From assembly GCA_002340255.1 (NCBI GenBank), contig DDLS01000140.1, forward strand, positions 1 to 64,000: a stretch of 64,000 bases of DNA, written 5' to 3'. Position 1 is the first letter of the stretch. Every line of letters begins with the position of its first letter. The position numbers were made by a program, and so were the translations under genes. Shown in pieces: positions 28,100 to 38,518 of the stretch. The DNA is from Cyanobacteria bacterium UBA2566. Lineage in GTDB: Bacteria; Cyanobacteriota; Cyanobacteriia; Cyanobacteriales; Desertifilaceae. The notes beneath the pieces were generated by a model that was not told the DNA's origin, did no database searches, and was given only the letters and a program-made list of their open reading frames with translations.

Positions 28100-28669
28100 A
28101 TGACAACAAAACAAAACAAACCTCGAAAAACTTCAGCTTTTCAACACTTAATGAGTGTGCATTGGTGGATGGCGGGCTGTTATCTTATTTTGTTTTGCAC
28201 TGGGCCAATCATGGCCCGTTTCCCACGAGATCTCCCTGGTCGTAATGCACTCTACGACTTTCATAAATCGATCGCAATTATCTCTCTGATTCTCTTAGCT
28301 TGGCGTGTTATCACCTTAGTTCGTGTGTGGGGGAAAAAATATGCCAAGCGCTTTCCCAAAACCACTCCCAAATGGTGGCAGAAGACCCTTTTACACCTGA
28401 GCCTGTACATCTTGATGGTGGGGGTTCCCCTGACTGGTTTTTTCTTCTCCAACTCTTTCCAATCCAATGGTGTAAAGTTATTCGGGCTGGTGGTTCCAGA
28501 TTTGTTTTCCCCCAATGAAGACCGGGTAGAGTTGGGGCGTGCGCTCCACTTTTGGTCATCTTATGGTTTTTTGCTATTCGTTACCTACCACACCTACCAA
28601 CAGTGGCATTATGTACGAGGAACCTGGCGGCGCTGGCAGGGATTTCTACAAGGCAGCAGGGCAAGGTAG
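28100..28669 (+). CDS. Cytochrome b561-like membrane protein
   Basis: A 189-residue protein with four membrane segments and histidines placed as haem ligands: HWWMAGCYLILFCTG in helix 1, FHKSIAIISLIL in helix 2, LHLSLYILMVGVPLTGF in helix 3, and HFWSSYGFLLFVTYH in helix 4. It is a probable di-haem quinol-linked electron carrier. It lies 37 bases after the exported amidohydrolase on the same strand, so the two may be co-transcribed, though a functional link is only inferred. Confidence 0.87.
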   Translation: MTTKQNKPRKTSAFQHLMSVHWWMAGCYLILFCTGPIMARFPRDLPGRNALYDFHKSIAIISLILLAWRVITLVRVWGKKYAKRFPKTTPKWWQKTLLHLSLYILMVGVPLTGFFFSNSFQSNGVKLFGLVVPDLFSPNEDRVELGRALHFWSSYGFLLFVTYHTYQQWHYVRGTWRRWQGFLQGSRAR

Positions 28670-28720
28670 GATAGCATCAAATCCTTAAATGCTTGATACT
28701 AATGCATACTAACGAGGTAT

Positions 28721-28966
28721 GGTACTCAAGCAGAGACGGAAAGGGTGCAAAAATTGAGAGTGGAGTATTGGGAGAAAATTAGAGATATAGACCCAGAAAA
28801 CCTGGTTTTTATAGATGAAACAGTTATTCTTCTACGGGGAAGTGGCCCTTATGGGCGCTCAGAAAAAGAGACAAGATTCAGGGAAATGAAACCCTTGTAT
28901 CGAGGGGCAAAAGTGACTTTATTTAGAGCTATTACCCAGGATAGATTTGAAGTCTTTTATTTCTAA
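28721..28966 (+). pseudogene. IS630-family transposase relic
   Basis: Fragment of an IS630/Tc1-type DDE transposase. The open frame runs from about 28721 (ETERVQKLRVEYWEKI), through LVFIDETVILLRGSG with one catalytic aspartate, to RGAKVTLFRAIT. The N-terminal DNA-binding part and the C-terminal catalytic residues are missing, and no terminal inverted repeats are seen. The 3' end overlaps the region upstream of the next gene. Inactive remnant. Confidence 0.8.
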
Positions 28967-29024
28967 TTTTTCTCCTACTACCAGCTCTATGATTGATACT
29001 CTTCTGGCTGTAGTCCTGGACTTA

Positions 29025-29594
29025 ATGAATATGAATGACCCAAATAACCAAAATCAACAAGTGACTGCCGTCATTTCCCATTATATTCGCCCAGGTCGCG
29101 AATCTGGGTATGAAGAGTGGTTGCAAGGTGTTTCTGAAGTGGCCAGAGAATTTGAGGGTCATCAGGGGGTAACTATTCTCAGACCTCAATCAGGTTCGAG
29201 AAAGGAATATGTGATTATTCTCCGTTTCGATCGCTATCACAATCTCTGTCACTGGCTGCGATCGCCAGAGCGAAAAGAATGGATTGAACGCGCTCAACCC
29301 CTGACTGAAAAGCAAGAAGATGTACAGATTCTCACTGGATTAGAAGCGCTGGTTTCTCTCCCCAATACCATCTCTTCTCCTCCTCCAAAGTATAAAACAG
29401 TCTTAGTTACTTGGCTGGGAGTTTTTGTTTGTTCATCAATCTTGGGTTATCTGATTACCCCTCATTTATCTGCCCTGCACTTTCTCCTCCGCCAAGCCAT
29501 TATGACCGGATTAGTCGTTGTTTTATTGGCTTATGTTGTTATGCCGAGATTAACTCGTTTATTTCATAAATGGCTGCATCCTACTAAGATATAA
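29025..29594 (+). CDS. Antibiotic biosynthesis monooxygenase-domain membrane protein
   Basis: A 189-residue protein with an ABM-type alpha/beta domain in the first 110 residues (VTAVISHYIRPGRESGYEEWL, then EFEGHQGVTILRP) and two C-terminal membrane segments (VLVTWLGVFVCSSILGYLI and a second near the end). This is the membrane-tethered ABM form (COG3224-like). It may be a stress or small-molecule-handling protein; the substrate is unknown. The ATG at 29025 is preferred because upstream codons belong to the transposase relic. Confidence 0.85.
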   Translation: MNMNDPNNQNQQVTAVISHYIRPGRESGYEEWLQGVSEVAREFEGHQGVTILRPQSGSRKEYVIILRFDRYHNLCHWLRSPERKEWIERAQPLTEKQEDVQILTGLEALVSLPNTISSPPPKYKTVLVTWLGVFVCSSILGYLITPHLSALHFLLRQAIMTGLVVVLLAYVVMPRLTRLFHKWLHPTKI

Positions 29595-29689
29595 TTGCAA
29601 GGCGATCGCCTCCCGGTGCTTAGAATTTAGCCATGGAAAGGGAAACTTACGAATACACCACCATAGATATTCACCGTAATTATTAATCA

Positions 29690-30154
29690 TTAATTGCTTT
29701 CCACTACAGCAGAATTTCGTTCATGTTCCCGAAACTCAACACGCTTAACTCTTACTCTACCTTCGCTTTCCGTCTGCACAAATGCATTGAGCTTAGTCAA
29801 CACCAACTCAGCAAACTTTTCCGCACTGACTGCTTGAAGCACTCGAAGCTGAATCACCCCCTGTTCTTGTAGTTGATAAAAACTCGGTAAATAGGGGTCA
29901 TCTTCTGCTACAATCACCGTATGATCGAACATATATTCCATCCATGCTTTGGGATTCATGCCATCAATTTGAGTCCTGGATCTTTTCATCCCGCCAAAAT
30001 CCCACACCCAACAATGACAATCTAGCTCTCCTTCAAACCAAACTTTAAACGAGACGCTATAACCGTGTAAAAAATGACAATGTGATCCCTGCGATCGCCA
30101 CTGTCGAAAGCAAGTAGAAAATCCATCAAAAACTTTTGTCGATTGGTACTTCAA
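29690..30154 (-). CDS. 6-pyruvoyl-tetrahydropterin synthase / QueD-family protein
   Basis: A 154-residue T-fold enzyme candidate. The family zinc site is visible in SHCHFLHGYSVSFKVWF, followed by WVWDFGGMK, MFDHTVIVAEDDP and the terminal VEFREHERNSA. Family members make carboxytetrahydropterin for queuosine or pyruvoyl-tetrahydropterin. No other queuosine genes are nearby, so the exact reaction is unclear. Monocistronic. Confidence 0.85.
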   Translation of the reverse strand: MKYQSTKVFDGFSTCFRQWRSQGSHCHFLHGYSVSFKVWFEGELDCHCWVWDFGGMKRSRTQIDGMNPKAWMEYMFDHTVIVAEDDPYLPSFYQLQEQGVIQLRVLQAVSAEKFAELVLTKLNAFVQTESEGRVRVKRVEFREHERNSAVVESN

Positions 30155-30432
30155 TTTAGGCTTTTTATCAATGGGTTCAGAAGCAGAAACGATCTCTTAA
30201 AGCAAAAAACAAAGATGCACGCTTAAGTAGAAATCACTCCGTAGTATAACATACTCAGTCAGAATGCGATCGGCTCCATTTAATCAAATTCCGAGACCCA
30301 GATTTCTACTACGAGAAATTTCCATCCAGAGAGCAATTTGTTGATTTTATTGGTTCTCGACTTCACTTCAAACATTAGATCGGGGACTAATTCGGCATAA
30401 CTGTTAGTTGTACAAAGAATTCATTGATAAAA
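30155..30432. other. Intergenic region with a short open coding remnant
   Basis: A 39-codon open frame without a start (30259-30378, plus strand, ending RLHFKH) looks like the tail of a lost gene (it contains DPDFYYEKFPSREQ). I cannot name its family. Nothing else is recognised in these 278 bases. Confidence 0.3.
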
Positions 30433-33400
30433 TTATTCATTATTCAGGGTTAAGACTGCTTGCATCTGGCAAAACCAGTTAATTAATTGATCCAGTTGTT
30501 GATTGGGTTTGAATACGCCTAAGCCTCGTACGGTGACTTTTTTAGGCGTATAGACAAAGCGAGCATGGAAGCGGCGATAATGCTCCGCATCGCTGGCGCG
30601 ATCGAGTTTTTCTTTTAATAGATTCCAAGCGGGTTCTTCCATGGGTGTTTCTAAAACAACATGCTGTTTTCCGTCGGGTTTAATGCGCGAAAAGCCGAGG
30701 GATTTTGCCAGTTGTTTGAGTTCCATCACCTGGATGAGTTGTTGAGCCGGTTGGGGAATACTTCCGTAGCGATCGCCCCATTCCCTCTCGATTAAGCGTA
30801 ATTCATCACCACAACTTGCCGCCGCTACGGAGCGATAGGCTCGCATTTTCTGATCCATATCCGGGATATAATCGGCGGGAATAAACGCGGTAATCGGCAG
30901 ATCGATACTGGTATCCTCAACTTTGGGAATCTCTTGCCCCTGGACTTCTTGAATCGACTCCTGTAACATTTCCATGTATAATTCAAAACCAATGGTAGTC
31001 ATCTGTCCGGACTGTTCCGCACCTAATAGATTGCCGACTCCGCGAATTTCCATATCGCGCATTGCCAACTGATACCCAGAACCTAACTGGGTAAACTCCT
31101 GGATTGCCCGCAACCGTTTTTGAGCCGGTTCCGGTAATACTCGGCGATCCGGATAAAAGAGCCAGGCATGGGCTTGAATTCCTGCTCGACCGACGCGCCC
31201 TCGTAACTGATATAATTGCGACAATCCGAACTTCTGGGCATCTTCAATTAAGATCGTATTGACGCGGGGAATATCCAAACCCGACTCAATGATAGTGGTA
31301 CAAACCAGCACATCTGCTTCCCCATTACTAAAACTGAGCATCGTTGCTTCGAGTTCCGTTTCCGCCATCTGTCCATGGGCGATCGCCAATTGCACCCCTG
31401 GAACCGTTTCCCGAATCCGGGTACTGATCTCCTCAATTCCCTCAACCCTGGGAACCACATAAAAGACTTGCCCTCCCCGATCCAACTCTTGGCGAATGGC
31501 AGTGCGGACTGCCTCCAAATTATACGCCGCCAAATGAGTTTTAATCGGGCGACGCGATGGCGGTGGAGTGGTAATCAAACTCATCTCTCGCACCCCTGAC
31601 AGGGACATATAGAGCGTCCGTGGAATCGGTGTAGCGCTGAGGGTTAAGACATCCACCTGGGTTTTGAGCGCTTTAATTTTCTCCTTCTGATTCACTCCAA
31701 ACCGTTGCTCCTCATCCACCACCAATAAGCCTAAATCTCGGTACTTCACCTCTTTACTCAACAGCGCCTGAGTACCAACCACCACATCCAATTCCCCCGT
31801 GGCTAACCGTTGCTGAATCTCCTTCCGTTCGCTAGGAGTACGAAATCGGTTTAATAATCCCACTTCAATGGGATAAGGGGCAAATCGTTCTTTGAGCGTG
31901 TGATAATGTTGCTGGGTTAAAATTGTTGTCGGAGCCAAAAATGCCACCTGTTTCCCTGCCGTCACTGCCTTAAAAATGGCGCGAATTCCGACTTCTGTTT
32001 TCCCAAATCCCACATCCCCACAAACCAATCGATCCATGGGGCGCGGCGATTCCATGTCCCGCTTAATATCCTGAGTTGCCTTCAGTTGATCGGGGGTGGG
32101 TTGGTAGGGAAACGAGTCTTCTAACTCTTCTTGCCAAGCGGAATCGGAGGGAAAAGCAAACCCTTCTTGTTGCGATCGCGCTGCATAGAGTTTGAGCAAG
32201 TCTACAGCCAATTTTTTAATGTTTTTGCGGACTTTATTTTTGGTCTTTTCCCAGGTTTTACCTGCTAATTTATGTAAAGTGGGGCGCTTGCCGTCAGTAG
32301 AGCGAAATCGAGATAAAGATCCTACTTGATCGGCGGCGACACGAAGTAAACCATCTTCATATTTAATGACTAAATATTCCCGGGTTTCGTCATTCACCGT
32401 CAGCTTTTCTAACTTGATAAAGCGTCCAACTCCATGACTCTTGTGAACGACATAATCCCCTGGTTTTAGGGTATTGGGATCGACTTGTTTGGAGGCAGCA
32501 CGGCGACGTTTGCGGATGTAGCTAGGGGTGGCGAGGCTATGTTGCCCGTAAAATTCGCGATCGCTCACCACCATGATCCGAAACGTCGGCAGCACAAAGC
32601 CTTCGAGTTCCGCAACTCCAGAATATTTGAGGGCGATCGGGGTATAGTGAACTTGCAGAGACTCGATCGCCTGATAATCCTTGGGATTAGGTATAAATTT
32701 AGCGGCACAATCATGTTCTTGCAGCAAGGAAACCGATCGCGAGGGTTGGGCAGAAATGACGAAAATTAGCGTCCGTTTTTTACTTTCTTCGCGCAGAGTT
32801 TCCGCGAGTTTGGCAAACTGATGGGGCATGACAGGAACCGGGCGACTGGAGAGATTGAGCGCCCCAGAATTGCTTTCCGCTAATTCGGATAAGTGGAGAC
32901 AGGGATAGGTTTGCACTTGAATTAAGGACTGGGCAAACGAGCGGTGAATGGGGGGTACTTTACCCACTCCTTCTACCTCGCTCAGGGTTTCAGACTGCTC
33001 TTGGATATGTTGCACCCAATTGTCGCTATGGCTCTCGCATTGGCTAGGTTCATCGATCGCCACCAGCGTATTTTTCGGTAAATAATCCAACAGGGAAGCG
33101 GGAGCGTCAAAGGCTAACCCTAAATAGGCTGAGGAGAATTCGGGCAGGTTTTCCACCCCCAGATCTATAAGCGCTTCCTCAAGGATGGGCGTGAATGCAG
33201 TGGGGGTTAAAATTACTTCAGGGATCGGATCGAGCGATCGCCCCGTGGCTGGATCGAGTTCCTTAATCTTCTCCAGGGCATCCCCATCCCCCTCCGTTGC
33301 CCACCATTCCAGGCGCACCGGCAACTCGGAAGCTACCGGGAAAATATCGACAATGTCTCCTCGGCGACTCCATTGCCCCTCGGTTTCCACGGAAGTCACC

Positions 33401-33903
33401 CGCTCATAGCCCAGTTGACTTAACTTCAGATCCAGAGCCTTACTCTCCCAGATATCCCCCTTTTGCAATCGCAGAGCATAGGGTTGAAATGCTTCCAGGG
33501 GCGGCAGATGGGGCTGTAGCGCCCGTTCCGTACAGACGATTGCTCGTTGACGCTCTGGATCGCCCAAAACCAACTCTGCCAACACCTGCATCTGTCCCCA
33601 AACCATCTCCGGTTCCGGAGGGCTGAATTCATAGGGCGAGGCTTCCGTGGTGGGATAAAAGAGAACCGCATCCCAATCCATGGCTTCTAATTGCGCCGTC
33701 CATCGGTTCGCCTCTTCCATGGTTGCCGCTACCAACAACAGCGAGCGAGATTCGGCTTGGGAGAGGGCAGACGCGATTAACCCCTTGGGAAACCGGGGAA
33801 TTCCCTGCAGTGCCAAAGTGCGGTTCTCGCCCTTGAGTTTAGTCAACAACTCTTGCGTTAGAGGCGATCGCCGCAAGGTTCGCAAGATAGAGGAAAAGGC
33901 CAT
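30433..33903 (-). CDS. mfd: Transcription-repair coupling factor
   Basis: Translocase that removes RNA polymerase stalled at DNA damage and recruits UvrA. The 1,156-residue protein has the UvrB-like N-terminal modules, an RNA-polymerase-interacting domain ([17 protein letters not shown] near 480), an SF2 helicase core with Walker [10 protein letters not shown] near 628 and DEEQRFG near 732, and a C-terminal TRCF domain. The start at 33903 opens the conserved [10 protein letters not shown]; the longer frame to 33933 is unlikely. A 70-base segment of this gene (33679-33748, codons about 52-75) recurs beyond the hsd operon at 40619-40688. Confidence 0.97.
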   Translation of the reverse strand: MAFSSILRTLRRSPLTQELLTKLKGENRTLALQGIPRFPKGLIASALSQAESRSLLLVAATMEEANRWTAQLEAMDWDAVLFYPTTEASPYEFSPPEPEMVWGQMQVLAELVLGDPERQRAIVCTERALQPHLPPLEAFQPYALRLQKGDIWESKALDLKLSQLGYERVTSVETEGQWSRRGDIVDIFPVASELPVRLEWWATEGDGDALEKIKELDPATGRSLDPIPEVILTPTAFTPILEEALIDLGVENLPEFSSAYLGLAFDAPASLLDYLPKNTLVAIDEPSQCESHSDNWVQHIQEQSETLSEVEGVGKVPPIHRSFAQSLIQVQTYPCLHLSELAESNSGALNLSSRPVPVMPHQFAKLAETLREESKKRTLIFVISAQPSRSVSLLQEHDCAAKFIPNPKDYQAIESLQVHYTPIALKYSGVAELEGFVLPTFRIMVVSDREFYGQHSLATPSYIRKRRRAASKQVDPNTLKPGDYVVHKSHGVGRFIKLEKLTVNDETREYLVIKYEDGLLRVAADQVGSLSRFRSTDGKRPTLHKLAGKTWEKTKNKVRKNIKKLAVDLLKLYAARSQQEGFAFPSDSAWQEELEDSFPYQPTPDQLKATQDIKRDMESPRPMDRLVCGDVGFGKTEVGIRAIFKAVTAGKQVAFLAPTTILTQQHYHTLKERFAPYPIEVGLLNRFRTPSERKEIQQRLATGELDVVVGTQALLSKEVKYRDLGLLVVDEEQRFGVNQKEKIKALKTQVDVLTLSATPIPRTLYMSLSGVREMSLITTPPPSRRPIKTHLAAYNLEAVRTAIRQELDRGGQVFYVVPRVEGIEEISTRIRETVPGVQLAIAHGQMAETELEATMLSFSNGEADVLVCTTIIESGLDIPRVNTILIEDAQKFGLSQLYQLRGRVGRAGIQAHAWLFYPDRRVLPEPAQKRLRAIQEFTQLGSGYQLAMRDMEIRGVGNLLGAEQSGQMTTIGFELYMEMLQESIQEVQGQEIPKVEDTSIDLPITAFIPADYIPDMDQKMRAYRSVAAASCGDELRLIEREWGDRYGSIPQPAQQLIQVMELKQLAKSLGFSRIKPDGKQHVVLETPMEEPAWNLLKEKLDRASDAEHYRRFHARFVYTPKKVTVRGLGVFKPNQQLDQLINWFCQMQAVLTLNNE

Positions 33904-34024
33904 AAATCCAAGTGTTACCGAATGGGAGTCCAATCTATTATTTTAAACCGGGAATGGGTTATTGGCGATCGGTCATGGGGAATGAGAGATGAGACCCTTT
34001 AAAATAGAGGAACAGCTCCTCTGC

Positions 34025-37000
34025 TTAGTAAAATGCTCTAGAGTGACTAACCGTATGCTCAAAGTCATCACAGAGTTTGTTCACCAGATCTTCCATTTCT
34101 TTGAAGAAATAGTCTCCTACAGTTTTCCGCTTAGTGGCTTTGTACTTTCGATAAATCTTAGCAAAATCTTCATAAATTTCATCTTCAGATACATCAGAAT
34201 TAATTTTAATAATCAGGCGTTTACCCTCTTCAGAGTCCCTGACATATTGAAAGAAATCGCGAATCTTGGTCTCAAATTCCTTAATGCGTGCGGCTTTGAG
34301 ATCCTCTTGCTCATTACGGGACTCAATAATTTCTAGGATATTAAATGGGTAGACAGTTTGAGCCGGTTCTTTACCCTTGGCCACTTTAGTTTCTTGTTTT
34401 TTCTTAGGTTCCTTTTCTTGGGCTTCAACTTCGACAATACCGATTTGATTGTCAAAGTAAACTTCAATCGCGTCTTTGATATCATCACTACGGTGGTGCT
34501 GATTATAGAGCCGATTGAAGAGGTGTAGGAAGGCTAAAAAGCTGGGTTCCTTATACTTTTCATCGATCGCGATCACATACTCAATACGGTTAAGGAGGGT
34601 GAAGTATTGCGCTGCTTTGGCTTTGGCATCGGCGGTATGCTGAGGGTCGGCCCAGATGTGGTTTTCAATGTTGCTTTCTAAATCCAGATAGCTTTCTGGA
34701 TCGTTGCGTTTGGCATTGTCGTTAAAGATGTGAAGAAATAGGTCAAAAAACTGGTTATATACTCCAGACTTTTTGAGTTCTGAAAAGAGGATCTCTAGCA
34801 CCCGGCGATCGCTGAACGGGTCAAAGTCACTCACCACCACATCAGAGAAATGCTCAAAGGCATCTTTGATCGTTTGGACGTTGACATTATTGTAAGAGAA
34901 GTCAACGATCTTACAGTCGTTTTTATATTTGGCTGTGCGGTCAACCCGTGAAATGGCTTGAATGGCGGCAATACCTCTGATTTCTTTATCAAGGAATAGG
35001 GTATGGAGTCGCCGCTCATCAAATCCGGTTTGCAACTTGGCAACGACGATAATTAAGCCATTTTTTCTGAGGGCAAAGTTTTCTAAGACTTTTTCTTCGC
35101 TGAGTCCATCATTTAACCCAGTAGCGCTTTGCTGGTCTTGACTGCTGGAATAGACGACATAGATCGGAGCATCGGCGTATTTTGCGTATTTGGGCTGTTG
35201 GGTAAAGGTTTGGAAATGTCGCTTAATGGCTTCTGTGTAGAGAATTGCGGCTTTGATGGAGTACACCGCTAACATGGCTTTGCCTGTGCCTCTGATTTGT
35301 CGATAGACATCTTTAACGAGTAAATCTGCAATATATTTACTAATTGCGTCAATTCGTTCCGGTTCTTCGTAGATTTGCTTTTTATCCACGTCTTTGTAGT
35401 TGGGTTCCTCAAAACCCTCTAGCGGGTTGCGGGGAAGATCGAACAGCATTTTTGAGGCAACGGGAACGATATTTTTGATGGGGTTGAGGATAAACCCATC
35501 TTTGATCGCTTCATTCATGGTGTAGGAGTCGAAGGGAACCCACAGTTTTTCGCTTTCGGCATAGCCGCTAAATTCTCCGAAGCGTGCCAGGGTGTTATCG
35601 TCTGGGGTGGCAGTGAAACCGATGAGTAGGTTTTTCTTGGTGCGGATGAGATTATATTGGCGGTTTGCGTCAAAAGGGGTTTGTAACTCATCGAAGATAT
35701 TGATCATTTCTTCGTGTTGGCTGCCACTATTGGAGCGGTGAATCTCATCAATGAGGAAGACGATCCGGAGTTCCGCCAGTCTCTGGAGGGTGTCAGCATC
35801 GAGAATTTTTTGCACGTCTTGGAATTTTTGCAGGTTGATGATGACTAAGCGCTTATCCGAGGTGAGGGCTTTTTGAAAGGTCTTTTTGTCGTGGGCTTCT
35901 AGGAACATGGACTTTTCAATGTTCATGTTCCGCATTTTGGCATCAATCTGGCTGCGGAGTTGGAGGCGATCGACCACAATCATAACTTTATCGTAAACAT
36001 AAGTACCATTGCGGCGCAGGTCTTTCAGTTGCAGTCCTGTCCAGCCAATAATATTGGATTTACCAAACCCGGCGGCGTATTGCAGCAATAGGGAATAGAC
36101 GTTTTTATTATTGGCGTAGGCTTTACGCTTTTCAATCAGTTCGGCGCGTTTGGTTGGAGCAACCTGGGCTAGTTGTTGCTCTAGTTGGTGAATGAAATAA
36201 TCATCTTCGAGTTCGTGTGCTAAAAACTCGTCAATTTTTGCCAGAATCTTATCTGTGCCAAATTTTTGTTTGGGACGGGGGCAAATCAGTTGTCCTTTTT
36301 CGTCTTTGAGTTCTTTGCGACCGTTGATGGTGCAAACTTCCCGCTCGATGAAGTTGTAGTAGAGTATTTCTTTTTCAATGAAGCTTTTGCCGTAGTGGTA
36401 GCTAAAAAGTTCTTTCAGTTTGTCTTTTTTGTCGGCGTGAGGGTTGAGCAGGGGATAGGGTTTGAAGTCTTGTAGAACTTTCTTGGTGTAGTCCTCTCGA
36501 TCGAATTTGCCTTTTTTACAGGTGTCTAGGGCTTCGTCAAAGAATTGGTCAATGGTGCGGATAATGTAGGTTTCGGCAATGTCGGTGGTGGTGATGTGAA
36601 TGGCTTTTTCAAAGATTTTGAGGAAGTCTTTGCGGTAGTGGGCTTTTTCGGATTCGCTCAGATGAGGGTTTTGATCGAAGATTTCGTAATATTTTCTGAC
36701 GGCTTCAAAATAATCTTTGGAAACTTTGCCCCGTCCGTTTTTCTTGGCGGTTTGGTTGCTAAAGTTGGCTTTCAGTTCGCTATAGCCCAGATACAAGCCA
36801 TTCACAAAAAAGCTGAGGTCAGGACGGAAGGAAAAAATCTGTTTGCCTTGATAGTCGTATTTATAGGGCAGTTCTTGAATGACGGAAAAGATATTTTGCT
36901 TGAATAGGTCGCTATCGTGAATCACGCTGTCATCGGTGTAGAACAGATGGAGCTTAATGCCATGTAGGGTAACGGATTTGTTAGCGTTGATAAACAGCGC

Positions 37001-37255
37001 CATGTTCCGACTGCTGGCGATTCGTTCTTGGATGAGTTCGAGCAGGTCGGTGAGCAGGGTTTGGGCGTTGCCGTTGTATTTCCTCAGCAGGGTTTCGTAG
37101 GGCTTTTGGTTGAGGGTGGTGTTAGAGATAAACTCTTGTAGATCATCTTCAATGATCAGGGAGTTGGTAACGGTGTTGGGTTTGACTTCCCGGTAGTCTA
37201 GTTCGGTTTTGATGAACGGGACGAGGAATTTATCTTGCAGGTGTAGTTCACTCAT
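34025..37255 (-). CDS. hsdR: Type I restriction enzyme, R subunit
   Basis: Motor and nuclease subunit of a type I restriction enzyme, 1,076 residues. A PD-(D/E)XK-type nuclease site lies in the first 170 residues (FSFRPDLSFFVNGL, then YSELKANF). The SF2 motor has Walker A AAGFGKSN near 395, DEIHRSNSGSQ near 503, GFTATPDD and a QAISRVDR motif VI. It is last in the hsdM-hsdS-hsdR operon, starting three bases after the hsdS stop. Length and motif set look intact. Several HIP1 sites indicate long residence in cyanobacterial genomes. Confidence 0.95.
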   Translation of the reverse strand: MSELHLQDKFLVPFIKTELDYREVKPNTVTNSLIIEDDLQEFISNTTLNQKPYETLLRKYNGNAQTLLTDLLELIQERIASSRNMALFINANKSVTLHGIKLHLFYTDDSVIHDSDLFKQNIFSVIQELPYKYDYQGKQIFSFRPDLSFFVNGLYLGYSELKANFSNQTAKKNGRGKVSKDYFEAVRKYYEIFDQNPHLSESEKAHYRKDFLKIFEKAIHITTTDIAETYIIRTIDQFFDEALDTCKKGKFDREDYTKKVLQDFKPYPLLNPHADKKDKLKELFSYHYGKSFIEKEILYYNFIEREVCTINGRKELKDEKGQLICPRPKQKFGTDKILAKIDEFLAHELEDDYFIHQLEQQLAQVAPTKRAELIEKRKAYANNKNVYSLLLQYAAGFGKSNIIGWTGLQLKDLRRNGTYVYDKVMIVVDRLQLRSQIDAKMRNMNIEKSMFLEAHDKKTFQKALTSDKRLVIINLQKFQDVQKILDADTLQRLAELRIVFLIDEIHRSNSGSQHEEMINIFDELQTPFDANRQYNLIRTKKNLLIGFTATPDDNTLARFGEFSGYAESEKLWVPFDSYTMNEAIKDGFILNPIKNIVPVASKMLFDLPRNPLEGFEEPNYKDVDKKQIYEEPERIDAISKYIADLLVKDVYRQIRGTGKAMLAVYSIKAAILYTEAIKRHFQTFTQQPKYAKYADAPIYVVYSSSQDQQSATGLNDGLSEEKVLENFALRKNGLIIVVAKLQTGFDERRLHTLFLDKEIRGIAAIQAISRVDRTAKYKNDCKIVDFSYNNVNVQTIKDAFEHFSDVVVSDFDPFSDRRVLEILFSELKKSGVYNQFFDLFLHIFNDNAKRNDPESYLDLESNIENHIWADPQHTADAKAKAAQYFTLLNRIEYVIAIDEKYKEPSFLAFLHLFNRLYNQHHRSDDIKDAIEVYFDNQIGIVEVEAQEKEPKKKQETKVAKGKEPAQTVYPFNILEIIESRNEQEDLKAARIKEFETKIRDFFQYVRDSEEGKRLIIKINSDVSEDEIYEDFAKIYRKYKATKRKTVGDYFFKEMEDLVNKLCDDFEHTVSHSRAFY

Positions 37256-37258
37256 GGG

Positions 37259-38518
37259 TTAAATCACCTTTATTTTGCCTGTGACAACATCATTGATTAG
37301 GGTTTTACGGAGTTCTTGGAGCTTTTCGACTTGGGTGTTGATGTTTTGAATAATTTGGTCTATTTGGGCGGTTTTGGTGTCGAGGTAGTCGGCGATCGCT
37401 TTTTGATCTTCAAAATTGGTAATTAGAACGAATAGATTTTCTAAAACTTTCATACCAATATTAGGCTGTGTTCCAAGTGACCAATAGGTTTGAACCTGTC
37501 GTTGAAAATGTATAGAAGATAGAAAATAAAATAAATATCTAGGATGATTTTGTTTGCTGGCTCTGATTAAAGCTAAAGGCGACCAGATATTAAAATTTAT
37601 GTCTCTCGATACATAGCCAATCTTTCCAGTGGTAGAACCAGATTTAACAATAAAAATGTCATCTTTTTTAGGTTTACACTTTGCTGAATATACTTTATCT
37701 GTCTCTTCTGAAATATAGCCTCGCTTTGCCTCGAAATTTATCTCTCCATTCTGAACCGCCTCAGCAGATATGAAAGGAACACCATGATCTACAAAAGTTG
37801 GAGTTTCATGGGGGCCATCGGTAATCTTTATGCTGACAACGTTTTTTAAATGCTGAAGTTTCCAATGTTCAGGAATATCGCCTATCCACTCAATGCCGCT
37901 ATCTTTCATCGGCACAGACTTATCTAGACCGCGTGTGACGGTTTCGTTAACGATCGCTCTCTTCAGTTCCTCATAGCGTTGGGCTTTTTGGGTGAGCAGG
38001 TCAATTTGGCGATCGATCTGGGCGGTTTTGGTGTCGAGGTAGTGGGCGATCGCTTCTTGTTCGTGTAAAGGTGGAACAGGTAATAAGAGCCGCTTAACTC
38101 TATCCACTGCCAATCCAGGTTGAGCCGCAGATATTGAGTATTGATTGAGGTTCATAACTTGGAGCATTGCCCCATACCATTTCACATCAATTTTTTTATT
38201 GTGATAAACAACTACAGCATGTTCAGTAGCCCAGAATTTCCCTGAAGCGTGGTTTATATTTCCACATAACGCACCCTGACGACCAATTAAAATATAATTT
38301 CCATCATTTGTATAGCCTGAAAAGTATCCACGTATTCCGTTGCCACCATATACAGGATATTTACCCTCATCTTCTATCTGCTGTGAGGTGATGTTGATGC
38401 CACTTTGGAGAAATGATAAGTCTTTAATACGTTTTTCTTCCCAATGCTCAGGAATTTCGCCGATCCACTCGATGCCACTATCTTTGTACTGGTCATATCG
38501 ACTAAATTTTAATTTCAT
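37259..38518 (-). CDS. hsdS: Type I restriction enzyme, specificity subunit
   Basis: DNA-recognition subunit, 419 residues, with two target-recognition domains arranged as a tandem repeat. Each opens with the near-identical KDSGIEWIGEIPEHW (about residues 12 and 207) and ends in a coiled coil beginning LDTKTAQID. The two recognition domains differ in sequence, giving a bipartite target that cannot be read here. The start codon overlaps the hsdM stop by four bases. Both halves look intact, so the enzyme is probably active. Confidence 0.95.
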   Translation of the reverse strand: MKLKFSRYDQYKDSGIEWIGEIPEHWEEKRIKDLSFLQSGINITSQQIEDEGKYPVYGGNGIRGYFSGYTNDGNYILIGRQGALCGNINHASGKFWATEHAVVVYHNKKIDVKWYGAMLQVMNLNQYSISAAQPGLAVDRVKRLLLPVPPLHEQEAIAHYLDTKTAQIDRQIDLLTQKAQRYEELKRAIVNETVTRGLDKSVPMKDSGIEWIGDIPEHWKLQHLKNVVSIKITDGPHETPTFVDHGVPFISAEAVQNGEINFEAKRGYISEETDKVYSAKCKPKKDDIFIVKSGSTTGKIGYVSRDINFNIWSPLALIRASKQNHPRYLFYFLSSIHFQRQVQTYWSLGTQPNIGMKVLENLFVLITNFEDQKAIADYLDTKTAQIDQIIQNINTQVEKLQELRKTLINDVVTGKIKVI